From: Bradyrhizobium sp. KBS0727
GTDB taxonomy: Bacteria > Pseudomonadota > Alphaproteobacteria > Rhizobiales > Xanthobacteraceae
NCBI RefSeq assembly: GCF_005937885.2
Contig: NZ_CP042176.1
Location: forward strand, 6,443,501-6,507,500
Direction: 5' to 3'
Length of the DNA: 64,000 nt
The notes beneath the pieces are model-generated. The model was given only the letters and a program-made list of their open reading frames with translations, searched no databases and was not told the origin of the DNA. Positions 45,090-53,543 of the stretch are shown here, one piece after another; the first letter of the stretch is position 1, and each line of letters begins with the position of its first letter. The position numbers were made by a program, and so were the translations under genes.

Positions 45090-46409
45090 TCAGGAACCCT
45101 GACCGCCGCACTTGTTGGTCTTGGTGTTGTAGTTGCCGCACTTCTTGCCAACCCAGTCGCCGATCAGGTCCTTGGAGCCGTCGAGCTCCTTCGACCATGC
45201 ATCGCCGGCCACCAGGCCCGGGGTCTTCCACACCACGTCGAACTGGCCGTTGCCCTTGATCTCGCCAATGAACACCGGCTTGGTGATGTGATGGTTCGGC
45301 AGCATCTTCGAGGTGCCGCCGGTCAGGTTCTTGGCTTCGATGCCGGGCAGCGCGTCGATCACCTTGTCGGCGTCGGTCGACTTCACCTTCTCGACCGCCT
45401 TGACCCACATGTCGAAACCGATCACGTGCGCTTCCATCGGATCGTTGGTCACGCGCTTCGGGTTCTTGGTGTAGGTCTGCCACGCCTTGATGAACTTCTC
45501 GTTCTCGGGCGTCTTGATCGACTCGAAGTAGTTCCAGGCGGCGAGATGGCCGAGCAGCGGCTTGGTGTCGATGCCGGCGAGTTCTTCTTCGCCGACCGAG
45601 AACGCGACAACCGGAATGTCGGTCGCCTTGATGCCCTGGTTGCCGAGCTCCTTGTAGAAGGGAACGTTGGCGTCGCCGTTGATGGTGGAGACCACGGCGG
45701 TCTTCTTGCCGGCCGAGCCGAACTTCTTGATGTCGGCCACGATCGTCTGCCAGTCACTGTGGCCGAACGGCGTGTAGTTGATCATGATGTCTTCCTGCTT
45801 GACGCCCTTCGACTTCAAGTAGGCTTCGAGAATCTTGTTGGTGGTGCGCGGATAGACGTAGTCGGTGCCGGCCAGCACCCAGCGCTTCACCTTTTCGTCC
45901 TTCATCAGGTAGTCGACCGCGGGGATCGCCTGCTGGTTCGGCGCCGCACCGGTGTAGAACACGTTGCGCTCGCTCTCTTCACCCTCGTACTGCACGGGGT
46001 AGAACAGGATGCTGTTCAGCTCCTTGAACACCGGGAGCACGGACTTGCGCGACACCGAGGTCCAGCAGCCGAACACGACGGCGACCTTGTCCTTGGTAAT
46101 CAGCTCGCGGGCCTTTTCGGCAAACAGCGGCCAGTTCGAAGCGGGATCGACCACGACAGCCTCGAGCTTTTTGCCGAGTACGCCGCCCTTTTTGTTCTGC
46201 TCGTCGATCAGGAAGAGGATGGTGTCCTTCAGCGTGGTTTCGCTGATGGCCATGGTGCCGGAGAGCGAGTGCAGGACGCCGACCTTGATGGTGTCGTCGG
46301 CGGCTTTCGCGTTGCTGAATGCGGCCAGACCCAAAACCAGGCCGGCGGTCGCCGCGAGCCAGCGGCGACGGCTCATGGTCGCTATATCGTGCGTAAGTTG
46401 TGTAAGCAT
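45090..46409 (-). CDS. urtA: Urea-binding protein UrtA
   Basis: A 439-residue periplasmic binding protein. It has a twin-arginine-like start (SRRRWLAATAGLVLGLAAF) and mature TIKVGVLHSLSGTMAISETTLKD, typical of UrtA, and ILFYPVQYEGEESERNVFYTGAAPNQQ around the ligand site. The ATG at 46409 has GGGAG about ten bases upstream; ATG 46376 is possible and would put the signal peptide at the very start. It is the first gene of the urt-ure run, behind a sigma-54 type promoter. Confidence 0.95.
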   Translation of the reverse strand: MLTQLTHDIATMSRRRWLAATAGLVLGLAAFSNAKAADDTIKVGVLHSLSGTMAISETTLKDTILFLIDEQNKKGGVLGKKLEAVVVDPASNWPLFAEKARELITKDKVAVVFGCWTSVSRKSVLPVFKELNSILFYPVQYEGEESERNVFYTGAAPNQQAIPAVDYLMKDEKVKRWVLAGTDYVYPRTTNKILEAYLKSKGVKQEDIMINYTPFGHSDWQTIVADIKKFGSAGKKTAVVSTINGDANVPFYKELGNQGIKATDIPVVAFSVGEEELAGIDTKPLLGHLAAWNYFESIKTPENEKFIKAWQTYTKNPKRVTNDPMEAHVIGFDMWVKAVEKVKSTDADKVIDALPGIEAKNLTGGTSKMLPNHHITKPVFIGEIKGNGQFDVVWKTPGLVAGDAWSKELDGSKDLIGDWVGKKCGNYNTKTNKCGGQGS

Positions 46410-46426
46410 GAAATGTCATCTCCCTG

Positions 46427-46472
46427 ACGCAGGCGTGAAACGCTGCGAAACGGCCCCAACGGCCGCCTGCGT
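46427..46472 (-). promoter_or_regulatory. Leader hairpin at the 5' end of the urtA mRNA
   Basis: Arms ACGCAGGCG (minus strand 46472-46464) and CGCCTGCGT (46435-46427) pair perfectly around a 28-base loop that has its own GGCC-rich stem. The predicted sigma-54 start falls at about 46471, so the mRNA would begin at the base of this stem. The urtA ribosome site begins just after it. Confidence 0.6.
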
Positions 46473-46482
46473 TAATGGAATC

Positions 46483-46497
46483 GCAAGAACCATGCCA
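46483..46497 (-). promoter_or_regulatory. Sigma-54 (RpoN) promoter of urtA
   Basis: On the minus strand TGGCATGGTTCTTGC matches the -24/-12 consensus TGGCACG-N4-TTGC with a single change (T for C). GG and GC have correct spacing. The predicted +1 is about 62 bases before the urtA ATG. Control by nitrogen status through NtrC is expected for urea use; I could not find a convincing NtrC site upstream. Confidence 0.75.
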
Positions 46498-46982
46498 CGG
46501 AGGTAAAACCAGTTAAGCCAGTGATTTATCTTCAAAAATCGGCCTCGGACGCAAAATCGACGAAAACGCCTGCCTAATATTTGGTCCAAAAAAATGTATG
46601 CTTTGGCGGCAAACTATCTATTTTTTGTGCAGTAGATTCGATTTGATTAAAAATCCGGCACGGTATTTTCGCATCCGAAGCACGGCGACAACGGCCTCGG
46701 GGGAATGGAACCCGTGAATTTCCGGCCATTTCTTAACTGCGTCGGTCGATCTGGCAGGTTTTACCTTGAAAGCGCCGCGTTCGTGTTCCATATGAGGTAC
46801 GTGACCTAGAGAATCATCAGGTCCTTGCGAGCCGCGTGTTCTGATCCCGTCCGACGGTTTCTGGCTTGCCCCTTCAGCGACCAAAACCGACGCCCCAAAC
46901 ACGCGGGTGTCTCAGACACCCCTCGCGCTCCTGGCCGAAAAACCGCCGGGCGCTGCTTTTTTAATGGAAAGAACCCCCGCTT
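46498..46982. other. Spacer between the urtA promoter and rhlE
   Basis: 485 bases between divergent genes. It is AT-rich at 46510-46640, which suits an enhancer-binding region for urtA. The plus-strand end probably carries the rhlE promoter and leader. A 94-residue minus-strand open frame (46618-46902) has no family resemblance and no ribosome site, and I do not call it a gene. Confidence 0.4.
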
Positions 46983-48500
46983 TTGACCTCCTTTCAGGAA
47001 TTCGGCCTCGCCGATCCCATTTCGCGTGCGCTCAAGGAAGAAAATTACGAGACGCCCACCCCCATCCAGGCCCAGACCATCCCGATCGCACTTACCGGCC
47101 GTGACGTCGTCGGCATCGCGCAGACCGGCACCGGCAAGACCGCAGCCTTCGCGCTGCCGATCCTGCACCGCCTCTTGGAAAACCGCATCAAGCCGCAGCC
47201 CAAGACCTGCCGCGTGCTGGTGCTGAGCCCGACCCGCGAATTGTCGAGCCAGATCCTCGACAGCTTCAACGCCTATGGCCGCCACATCCGCCTGACCTCG
47301 GCGCTGGCGATCGGCGGCGTGCCGATGGGCCGCCAGGTCCGCTCCCTGATGCAGGGCGTCGACGTCCTGGTCGCCACCCCCGGCCGCCTGCTCGACCTCG
47401 TGCAGAGCAACGGCCTGAAGCTCGGTTCTGTCGAGTTTCTGGTGCTCGACGAAGCCGACCGCATGCTCGACATGGGCTTCATCAACGACATCCGCAAAAT
47501 CGTCGGCAAGCTGCCGATCAAGCGGCAGACGCTGTTCTTCTCGGCCACCATGCCCAAGGACATCGCCGAGCTCGCCGAGGCAATGCTGCGCGATCCCGCC
47601 CGCGTGGCGGTGACGCCGGTGGCCTCCACCGTCGAGCGCATCACCCAGCGCATCATCCAGGTGGATTTCGCCGCCAAGGCAGGCTTGCTGGCCCAGCTCC
47701 TGAAGCAGGAGCCGGTCGACCGCGCGCTGATCTTCACCCGCACCAAGCACGGCGCCGATAAGGTGGTGAAGGGCCTCGCCAAGGTCGGCATCCGGGCCGA
47801 CGCCATCCACGGCAACAAGTCACAGAACAACCGCGAGCGGGCGCTGGCGGCGTTCCGTAGCGGCGAGATCCGCACCCTGGTCGCCACCGACATCGCCGCC
47901 CGCGGCATCGACGTCGACGGCATCAGCCATGTGGTGAATTTCGACCTGCCCAACGTGCCGGAAACCTACGTCCACCGCATCGGCCGCACCGCGCGCGCCG
48001 GCGCCGAGGGCGTGGCGATCTCGCTGATCGCCGGTGCCGAGGAAATGGGCTATCTGCGCGACATCGAGCGGCTGATCAAGATCACCCTGCCGCGGGAAGA
48101 CCGCCGCACGCCGGGCACCCGCGATGCCGCACCGGCGCCCTCGCAACGTCCCGCTCAACACCGGGGCGGAGGACGGTCCGCACCGCGCGCCCACGGCGCC
48201 AGGACCCAGGACTCCCGGGGACACGACTCCCGAGGACACGAATCCCGGGGACATGAGTCGAGAGGCCATGAATCCAGGGGACATGACGCGGCGCCGGGCT
48301 CAAAAGGCGCTCGCCGTCCCCGCCGCGGCGGTGGTAGTAATGCCGCGCCGCAGCCGAACCGGCACGAGCAGCCGCGCCCGGCACAGCAGGGCGGCAAGAG
48401 CCAGGCCGGTCAAAGCGAAGGCATTCAAGGCGTCGCCTTCTTGCATCGCGAGAGCCGTCCGAATACCCAACCCAATCGTACCCACCGACCGCAGCGCTAA
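46983..48500 (+). CDS. rhlE: DEAD-box ATP-dependent RNA helicase, RhlE type
   Basis: A 505-residue helicase. Motif I AQTGTGKT is at 46-53, followed by PTRELSSQI, VLDEADRMLDMG (motif II), FFSATMP and HRIGRTARAG. RecA domains end near 380. The C-terminal tail is basic and Gly-rich with five tandem [DE]SRGH units (48205-48290) and RRPRRGGG, an RNA-binding tail. It starts with TTG at 46983 (TSFQEFGL follows, as in relatives). It is followed 24 bases later by infA, and together with csp suggests a cold-adaptation group. Confidence 0.92.
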   Translation: MTSFQEFGLADPISRALKEENYETPTPIQAQTIPIALTGRDVVGIAQTGTGKTAAFALPILHRLLENRIKPQPKTCRVLVLSPTRELSSQILDSFNAYGRHIRLTSALAIGGVPMGRQVRSLMQGVDVLVATPGRLLDLVQSNGLKLGSVEFLVLDEADRMLDMGFINDIRKIVGKLPIKRQTLFFSATMPKDIAELAEAMLRDPARVAVTPVASTVERITQRIIQVDFAAKAGLLAQLLKQEPVDRALIFTRTKHGADKVVKGLAKVGIRADAIHGNKSQNNRERALAAFRSGEIRTLVATDIAARGIDVDGISHVVNFDLPNVPETYVHRIGRTARAGAEGVAISLIAGAEEMGYLRDIERLIKITLPREDRRTPGTRDAAPAPSQRPAQHRGGGRSAPRAHGARTQDSRGHDSRGHESRGHESRGHESRGHDAAPGSKGARRPRRGGGSNAAPQPNRHEQPRPAQQGGKSQAGQSEGIQGVAFLHRESRPNTQPNRTHRPQR

Positions 48501-48524
48501 GCCTCGATCGATCTGGAGACAACC

Positions 48525-48809
48525 ATGGCTAAAGAAGAGCTGATCCAGTTCGAAGGACTGGTCACCGAGATCCTTCCCGACGCGCGCTACCGCGTGCAGC
48601 TCGACGCCGGGCATGAGATCGTTGCCTACACCGCAGGCAAGATGAAGAAGAACCGGATCAAGACGCTGGCGGGCGATCGGGTCACGATCGAAATGTCGCC
48701 TTATGACCTGGAGAAGGGCCGCCTGATCTTCCGTCACAAGGACGAGCGTCCGAGCACCGGTGCCCCGCGCGGGGGACCGCCGCGCGGCGGCCAGTTCCGC
48801 CGCCGCTAA
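48525..48809 (+). CDS. infA: Translation initiation factor IF-1
   Basis: A 94-residue S1-fold protein (MAKEELIQFEGLVTEILPDARYRVQLD, then YTAGKMKKNRIKTLAGDRVTIEMSPYDLEKGRLIFRHKDE). It is longer than the usual 72 residues by a Gly/Arg-rich tail (RGGPPRGGQFRRR). Rhizobia often carry more than one IF-1 gene; this tailed form beside rhlE is likely the secondary copy. Confidence 0.93.
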   Translation: MAKEELIQFEGLVTEILPDARYRVQLDAGHEIVAYTAGKMKKNRIKTLAGDRVTIEMSPYDLEKGRLIFRHKDERPSTGAPRGGPPRGGQFRRR

Positions 48810-49080
48810 GCGCGCCTGCCACGGCCCTGTAAAATCGCGCCCGACACGCCCGTGTCGCGCGCGATCGCGGTCGGCTGCCGGCCGAATCAAAAAATCGTGC
48901 ACGTCAGGATTGTTTTGGACCCTACTATCGAATAATATTGTCCATCGATTTTCGGCCGGACGACATTAGCTATCCACCGGTACAGCCGGTTTAGACGCTG
49001 ACGACCCTTCCAAAAATTCGATCTCACCAGCCCATCGAGAGGTGGGCTACGACTTGTATATCTGAGAAGGGACTACCCCC
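48810..49080 (+). promoter_or_regulatory. Long leader region of the cold-shock gene
   Basis: 271 bases between infA and csp hold no gene. GACAC-GCCC-GTGTC forms a hairpin near 48852-48865 and an AT-rich stretch at 48928-48950 could hold the promoter. Long 5' leaders that refold in the cold are usual for csp genes, and this one would be about 100-130 bases if transcription starts there. Confidence 0.4.
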
Positions 49081-49293
49081 GTGAGCATGGGAACCGTGAA
49101 GTGGTTTAACGCAACCAAGGGTTATGGCTTCATCCAGCCGGATGACGGCGGCAATGACGTGTTCGTGCACATCAGCGCTGTCGAGCGTGCCGGCCTTGGA
49201 ACGCTGCGTGAAGGCCAGAAGATCTCCTACGAAATCGTGGCAGATCGTCGCTCTGGCAAATCTTCGGCCGACAATCTGCGCGCCGCCGGATAA
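49081..49293 (+). CDS. cspA: Cold-shock protein (CspA family)
   Basis: A 70-residue OB-fold RNA chaperone with RNP1 KGYGFIQPD and RNP2 DVFVHIS. The GTG at 49081 has AGAAGGGA about eight bases upstream and gives MSMGTVKWFN; ATG 49087 is the alternative. It is followed by two identical palindromic terminators. Confidence 0.93.
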   Translation: MSMGTVKWFNATKGYGFIQPDDGGNDVFVHISAVERAGLGTLREGQKISYEIVADRRSGKSSADNLRAAG

Positions 49294-49350
49294 GCGATCC
49301 GCCAGGGCGCGCTTTTCACGGTGGGCCCCAAGGATTGCCTCGAAACGATC

Positions 49351-49423
49351 AAAGGCCGCGCCCATGGCGCGGCCTTTCTTCGTTTCGCTTAAGATTGGAG
49401 GCCGCGCCCATGGCGCGGCCTTT
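49351..49423. terminator. Two tandem identical bidirectional hairpins
   Basis: The 21-base perfect palindrome GGCCGCGCC-CAT-GGCGCGGCC occurs at 49354-49374 and 49400-49420, each followed by TTT and the first preceded by AAA. The pair separates cspA from the convergent tadG gene and can stop both transcripts. They also read as translation of an Ala-Ala-Pro-Met pattern in all frames, which creates spurious open frames. Confidence 0.8.
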
Positions 49424-49446
49424 CCATTTGACCGGCGCGGCGTCGG

Positions 49447-50073
49447 TTACGACGTCGGACAGGGGGGAAGCGGGGTACCTGTAGCGGGCGTCGGATAGAT
49501 CACGCAGGTCGACTGACGCGGGCGGGTAAAGGTGAAGTCGCTCAGCGTAATCGAGTTCTTCAGGACATAGCCGACTGTCGGGACAAAAGCGTAGCTGACC
49601 TCGCTGTAGATCAGATAGGTGCCGCCGACCTGAAGCGCGGTCGGGATCACAACCGTGGTCCCCACTGTCCGCGGCACGCTGCCCTTGCTCCATTGCACCC
49701 GCGCCGCCAGCGTCGACGGATCGACATAGAGTTCGGTGATGGTGGATTTAACCGGCGTCGCCGAATAGGGCGTCATGATCGCCGCGCTGGCGTTGAAGAA
49801 GTTCGTCAACTGGGTATCGACGACCGAGATGTTTTGCGACGTCAGGTCGGACAGCGTCCGCGCCATCAGCGTCACCTTGCGGTTGACGGCGACGCCGGTG
49901 GCGAACTCGTCGGTGCCGAAGAACAGGACCAGCATCACCGGGACGACCATGGCGAATTCGGTCGCGGCGAGGCCGCGGCAATCCCTGCGCAGGGCGGCAA
50001 CGGAGTTGCGCAGGCGCGACCACATCGACGAGAGCTGTTTGGTTTTCATTGATCCGCCCATGAGTCCGCTCAT
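49447..50073 (-). CDS. tadG: TadE/TadG-like minor pilin
   Basis: A 208-residue protein with the TadE-like prepilin region GLAATEFAMVVPVMLVLFFG, in which the Glu and hydrophobic core fit TadV/CpaA processing, followed by a ~150-residue exposed domain. It overlaps the upstream tadE stop by four bases (ATGA). ATG 50049 is a closer match to the family start and has GGCGGA upstream. The gene is minus strand, while the main pilus operon is plus strand 6 kb away. The exact TadE/F/G class is uncertain. Confidence 0.75.
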   Translation of the reverse strand: MSGLMGGSMKTKQLSSMWSRLRNSVAALRRDCRGLAATEFAMVVPVMLVLFFGTDEFATGVAVNRKVTLMARTLSDLTSQNISVVDTQLTNFFNASAAIMTPYSATPVKSTITELYVDPSTLAARVQWSKGSVPRTVGTTVVIPTALQVGGTYLIYSEVSYAFVPTVGYVLKNSITLSDFTFTRPRQSTCVIYPTPATGTPLPPCPTS

Positions 50074-50630
50074 GAGCAGGTCGGTCCAAAGGAAGTAAAG
50101 GGCTCGTTCTGGAACGCGGCGGTCGCGGTCAACAACCGCTTGCTGCCGCTCAAATTCGCGATATTGAAGCCGAGCCCGGTAACGATCAGCGGCCACTGAT
50201 AGAACAGCCGCACCACCACGATATCGCCGTCCTTGCCGGGGCACCATTTCATATCGTTGACGAAGTTCTTGCCGGCATCGATCGGGTCAGTGATGTTCAC
50301 GGCGCTGAAAGTCGGATAGCTTCGCACATCGATGTAGATACCATTGGCGCAATCGAACAGCGTCGAGACCTTGCTACAAACCTGGGTCTTGAACTGGGCC
50401 TGGGTCAGCGCCGCGTCCTGCACCTGACCGGTCATGACCGTGCGCGCGTTGTCCCCGGTGATAGTTTCGAGCGTCTGGCTGGCAAAGAACACCAGCGCCA
50501 GTTCGACGATCGCGAACAGCAGTGCGATGAATATCGGCGCGACCAGCGCGAACTCGACCACGACCGAACCGCGGTGGTTGCGGCGAAACCGGCGCAGAAT
50601 ATTTCCGGCGGGAGCGGCGGGCGAGGACAT
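50070..50630 (-). CDS. tadE: TadE-like pseudopilin
   Basis: A 186-residue protein with HRGSVVVEFALVAPIFIALLFAIVELALVFF, the TadE-like prepilin segment, and an exposed domain with three cysteines (QVCSKVSTLFDC, KWCPGK) and one at the end. The ATG at 50630 has GAGG upstream; the open frame further upstream includes repeat-derived residues (GSRKENASK) and is not coding. Coupled to tadG. Minor pilins of this sort are needed for Flp pilus assembly. Confidence 0.8.
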   Translation of the reverse strand: MSSPAAPAGNILRRFRRNHRGSVVVEFALVAPIFIALLFAIVELALVFFASQTLETITGDNARTVMTGQVQDAALTQAQFKTQVCSKVSTLFDCANGIYIDVRSYPTFSAVNITDPIDAGKNFVNDMKWCPGKDGDIVVVRLFYQWPLIVTGLGFNIANLSGSKRLLTATAAFQNEPFTSFGPTCS

Positions 50631-50810
50631 CGAGGAAACCTCAAGACACGGGAGAAACTTCCGCAGAGGATTAACTGAAACTGATTGTTGAAGTGTATCG
50701 TTCCGTGCGGACGGAACGCTCTGCTTCGTCAGGAAAGTCTTAGCCATGCCGAACGATCGCCAGACGCCTGACGCGGATGGCTTCCGCACCGCGCCCGCCG
50801 TCTTTCGTTT

Positions 50811-50859
50811 TGACGCGTTTTCTTTACGCGAACCGGCGGCCACTTCGCTCGAGAGCGCT
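50811..50859. repeat. 50-base dispersed repeat, copy 2
   Basis: Copy between tadE and the pilus N-domain gene, same orientation as the copies at 40651 and 51531, with a few changes at the 3' arm (GAGAGCGCT in place of GAAAACGCT). Confidence 0.8.
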
Positions 50860-50871
50860 TTGGAAGCAAGG

Positions 50872-51381
50872 TCAGTTGGACGATTTGGCGCCGGCCGCCG
50901 CCGAACCGCTGGCCTGGCTGGAAAGCGAGCCGGCCTGGTCGATCGCCGTTTTGAAGTAGCCCTCGCCGTCGCCGAGCGTGATCCGCCGCTGGCAGATCGG
51001 CATGCAGCTATAGGATTCGCGTTCGACCCCGCGGTAGACGGTGACGAGCTGATCGCTCGGGCCCTCGACCTGGATCTGGCGGTCCACCAGCACGTCGCCG
51101 CTGCGGTCCATCGCGATGAAATTGGTTGCGCCGTAGCCCTTGCCGGTCACGACGACGATGCCGCCGCTCTGCAGGGTGACGTCGGCGATCAGCGGGTTTC
51201 CGACGATGATGGTCGCGACCTTGGCAGGAAGCTTGAGGAGCTTTGCCTGGTCGACAAAGACGGCAATTCTGTCGGGATCGGGCGCGCCGAGACACACCGC
51301 TGGCCACAGCAGTGTTGCAACCGCGACGGAACGCAATCCAAAACGCGCGCGCGCGCGAATACGCTGGAACCTGAAAGACAT
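50872..51381 (-). CDS. Stand-alone pilus/secretin N-terminal domain protein
   Basis: A 169-residue exported protein: signal peptide (FGLRSVAVATLLWPAVCLGA), then a domain (IAVFVDQAKLLKLPAKVATIIVGNPLIADVTLQ ... GATNFIAMDRSG) that matches the N-terminal domain of CpaC-type secretins. It corresponds to the first ~110 residues of the cpaC product encoded at 58047, with no secretin channel following. Two cysteines (CMPIC) follow. It may bind the outer-membrane secretin or the pilus in the periplasm. ATG 51381 is chosen to give the signal peptide. Confidence 0.8.
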   Translation of the reverse strand: MSFRFQRIRARARFGLRSVAVATLLWPAVCLGAPDPDRIAVFVDQAKLLKLPAKVATIIVGNPLIADVTLQSGGIVVVTGKGYGATNFIAMDRSGDVLVDRQIQVEGPSDQLVTVYRGVERESYSCMPICQRRITLGDGEGYFKTAIDQAGSLSSQASGSAAAGAKSSN

Positions 51382-51530
51382 ACTGTACCCCGGGGCGTTA
51401 CAAGCCGGCAAAAGCGATACGCAGCGGAACCGGCGCCCGACGGGGTGAATCTGACGACAATTCATGAAAGAAGTGCAAAGGGGGGCTGACAAATCCGAAA
51501 TGCCCTCGGTTTCCCGGACCAGCGTTTGTT

Positions 51531-51580
51531 TCGACGCGTTTTCTTTACGCGAACCGGTGTCCACTTCGCTCGAAAACGCT
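51531..51580. repeat. 50-base dispersed repeat, copy 3
   Basis: The cleanest copy: CGACGCGTTTTC start, GAAAACGCT end, inner CGCGT-N7-ACGCG hairpin. It ends 8 bases before the stop of the sterol desaturase gene. Confidence 0.85.
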
Positions 51581-51588
51581 CTGACCCG

Positions 51589-52419
51589 CTATTTCCGGAA
51601 CGGATAGGCCAGTTGCCCGGTAAACTCGCGCGGGAACGACGCCTGGTCCTCGATGCCGTAGTCGCCCGGCAACCGGTCCGCCGGCATCCGGAAGGTGCCG
51701 AACAGGATATCCCAGAGCGGAAAGGTGCCGGCAAAATTGGTATCGCCGCCCTCCCCGCGCGCGGTGTGATGCCAGCGATGAAACACCGGCGTCGCCAGCA
51801 CATATCTGAACGGCCCGAGCGTCCAGTTCAGGTTGGCGTGGACGAAGGCCGAATGGAAAATATTGAACGGGCCGAGCCACACCATCGCGACGGGTGAAAT
51901 GCCGGCCAGCAGCAAGACGACGTCGACGCCGATCGTGCCCAGCAGCAGGTTGACGGGGTGAAAGCGCGCCGCCGAAATCCAGTCCACGTCCTCGGACGAA
52001 TGATGAACGGCGTGGTATTTCCAGAAGCCGCCGCCATGGAACATGCGGTGCAGCCAGTACATCATGAAATCGGCCGCTACCAGCGAAAGCACCGCCTGCA
52101 GCCAAAGCGGCAACGCCGCCAGCGGGCCATGGCCGTTGTCGTAGAACGCGATCAACGCATCGGCGTCATGGATCCGGAAAATCAGCGCGGCGCCGAGTAC
52201 CGCGAGCCCGACCCGGAACACGCGCGCGCACAGCGGAACCAGGAACCAGTAGCTGAGATCGGTGACGAGTTCGCGTTTGCGCCACCACGGCCTGCCGGGG
52301 TTGCAGGCCCAGAAATGCGACAGCACCGAGAACAGAAGCGCGAGCGCGAGCGTGACCGGCAGCACCTTGGCCAGGGTCTGGCCGAGCATGTCGACAACTT
52401 CGATCGGCAGATTGGACAT
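51589..52419 (-). CDS. Sterol desaturase / fatty acid hydroxylase family protein 1
   Basis: A 276-residue integral membrane di-iron oxygenase. The histidine clusters are HRMFH (124, 128), HAVHH (136, 139, 140) and HRWHH (214, 217, 218), with extra histidines at 154, 189 and 194, enough for the di-iron site. About four membrane spans are visible. Substrates in the family are sterols, fatty acids, carotenoids or alkyl glycerols. A close paralogue of equal length lies at 55013-55843, and the two bracket an acyltransferase and a GT-C-like gene. Confidence 0.88.
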   Translation of the reverse strand: MSNLPIEVVDMLGQTLAKVLPVTLALALLFSVLSHFWACNPGRPWWRKRELVTDLSYWFLVPLCARVFRVGLAVLGAALIFRIHDADALIAFYDNGHGPLAALPLWLQAVLSLVAADFMMYWLHRMFHGGGFWKYHAVHHSSEDVDWISAARFHPVNLLLGTIGVDVVLLLAGISPVAMVWLGPFNIFHSAFVHANLNWTLGPFRYVLATPVFHRWHHTARGEGGDTNFAGTFPLWDILFGTFRMPADRLPGDYGIEDQASFPREFTGQLAYPFRK

Positions 52420-52482
52420 GTCCCGCGTCTTACCGGAATTGGCGCCAGCCTGCCAGCTTGCGCCCTATGACCTGCGCGGACT

Positions 52483-53535
52483 TCAGCTGGCCGTTGCAAT
52501 GGCCTTCGGCGCGCGGACCGCCGCCGCAAGGGCATGACCGATCCGGTTGAAACGACGCTCGATCAGGGGCTCGATCACGAAATAGCTCAGCGCCAGCGAA
52601 GCGCCGGTGACCAGCACGAACAGCGGGACCAGCCCTATCGGCCACAGCGCCGCGATCGCCGACACCAGCGCGAAGTGCACGAGATAAATGGCATAGGAGT
52701 GACGTCCCAGCAGCCCGACAAGGGAGATCGTCGCATTCGACGACAGGACCGCCCAGGCCAGCGCAAACAGAATGGCGACTTCCGCTCCCCATGCCGAGGC
52801 GAACAGCGAAGCCCCGACCAACAGCAGCGCACCGAACAGCGGCTGGCTCTTCCGTTCGATGAAGTCGTACAGCAGAATGCCGAAGCCGAAGCAGATTGCC
52901 TGGCGCGGCAGCCAGCAATAGTAGAAGCCCTCGGCAAGATAGGCCTGGCCTTGCGGCAGCGACGCGGCGAGGCGCGGGACCAGATACCAATCCGCCGCAA
53001 AATGCCCGACGACGCTTACCAGCGCGATGACGGCGTAAATCATCATCGGGCCGTTCGGCCGCCGGAACAGATAGATCAGAAGCGGAAACAGCAGATAAAA
53101 CTGCATTTCCACGGCAATGCTCCAGCCACCCGGGACCACCGAGTTGAACGCCGTGACGCTGCCCCAATGCAGAAAAAGCAACGTCAATATGGCGTCTCCG
53201 GCCGCTATGCCGTCAGGCGCCCAGGCCTTGAAACCCTGGCCCTTGGTGATCAGGAGATAGAAGACGATCGCGATCCAGAACAGCGGAACGATCCTGAACG
53301 CACGGCGGATGTAGAACGAGCGGACCGCCGCGGAATCGACCTTGCCGCCGAAGGTCAGCATCATCGTATAGCCGCTGACGATGAAGAAAAGCTGGACGCC
53401 GAGTTCGCCGTATTCACCGGCGAACCACGAAAGGCCGGGAACGGCGCCACTCGCCGCGGCCGAGCAGTGCGAGAGAACCACGAGCAGGATGGCCACGCCG
53501 CGCAACAAATCGAGGGATTGATTGCGGTGGGTCAT
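52483..53535 (-). CDS. Acyltransferase family 3 (OafA/NodX-type) membrane protein
   Basis: A 350-residue protein with about ten spans, beginning NQSLDLLRGVAILLVVLSHCSAA, the standard acyltransferase-3 start with the catalytic His in LSHC. It includes GELGVQLFFIVSGYTM and IRRAFRIVPLFW. Family members O-acylate surface sugars, lipid A, antibiotics or Nod factors. Nine bases separate it from the upstream membrane protein gene, so they are cotranscribed. Confidence 0.9.
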   Translation of the reverse strand: MTHRNQSLDLLRGVAILLVVLSHCSAAASGAVPGLSWFAGEYGELGVQLFFIVSGYTMMLTFGGKVDSAAVRSFYIRRAFRIVPLFWIAIVFYLLITKGQGFKAWAPDGIAAGDAILTLLFLHWGSVTAFNSVVPGGWSIAVEMQFYLLFPLLIYLFRRPNGPMMIYAVIALVSVVGHFAADWYLVPRLAASLPQGQAYLAEGFYYCWLPRQAICFGFGILLYDFIERKSQPLFGALLLVGASLFASAWGAEVAILFALAWAVLSSNATISLVGLLGRHSYAIYLVHFALVSAIAALWPIGLVPLFVLVTGASLALSYFVIEPLIERRFNRIGHALAAAVRAPKAIATAS

Positions 53536-53543
53536 GGCACCGC

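Noticed and set aside
46618..46902. 94-residue minus-strand open frame between urtA and rhlE
   Set aside because: No ribosome site, no family resemblance and uneven composition; it covers the probable rhlE promoter.
50630..50843. Extended N-terminus of the TadE-like protein
   Set aside because: The extension translates the 50-base dispersed repeat and the segment has no signal or fold; GAGG marks the ATG at 50630.
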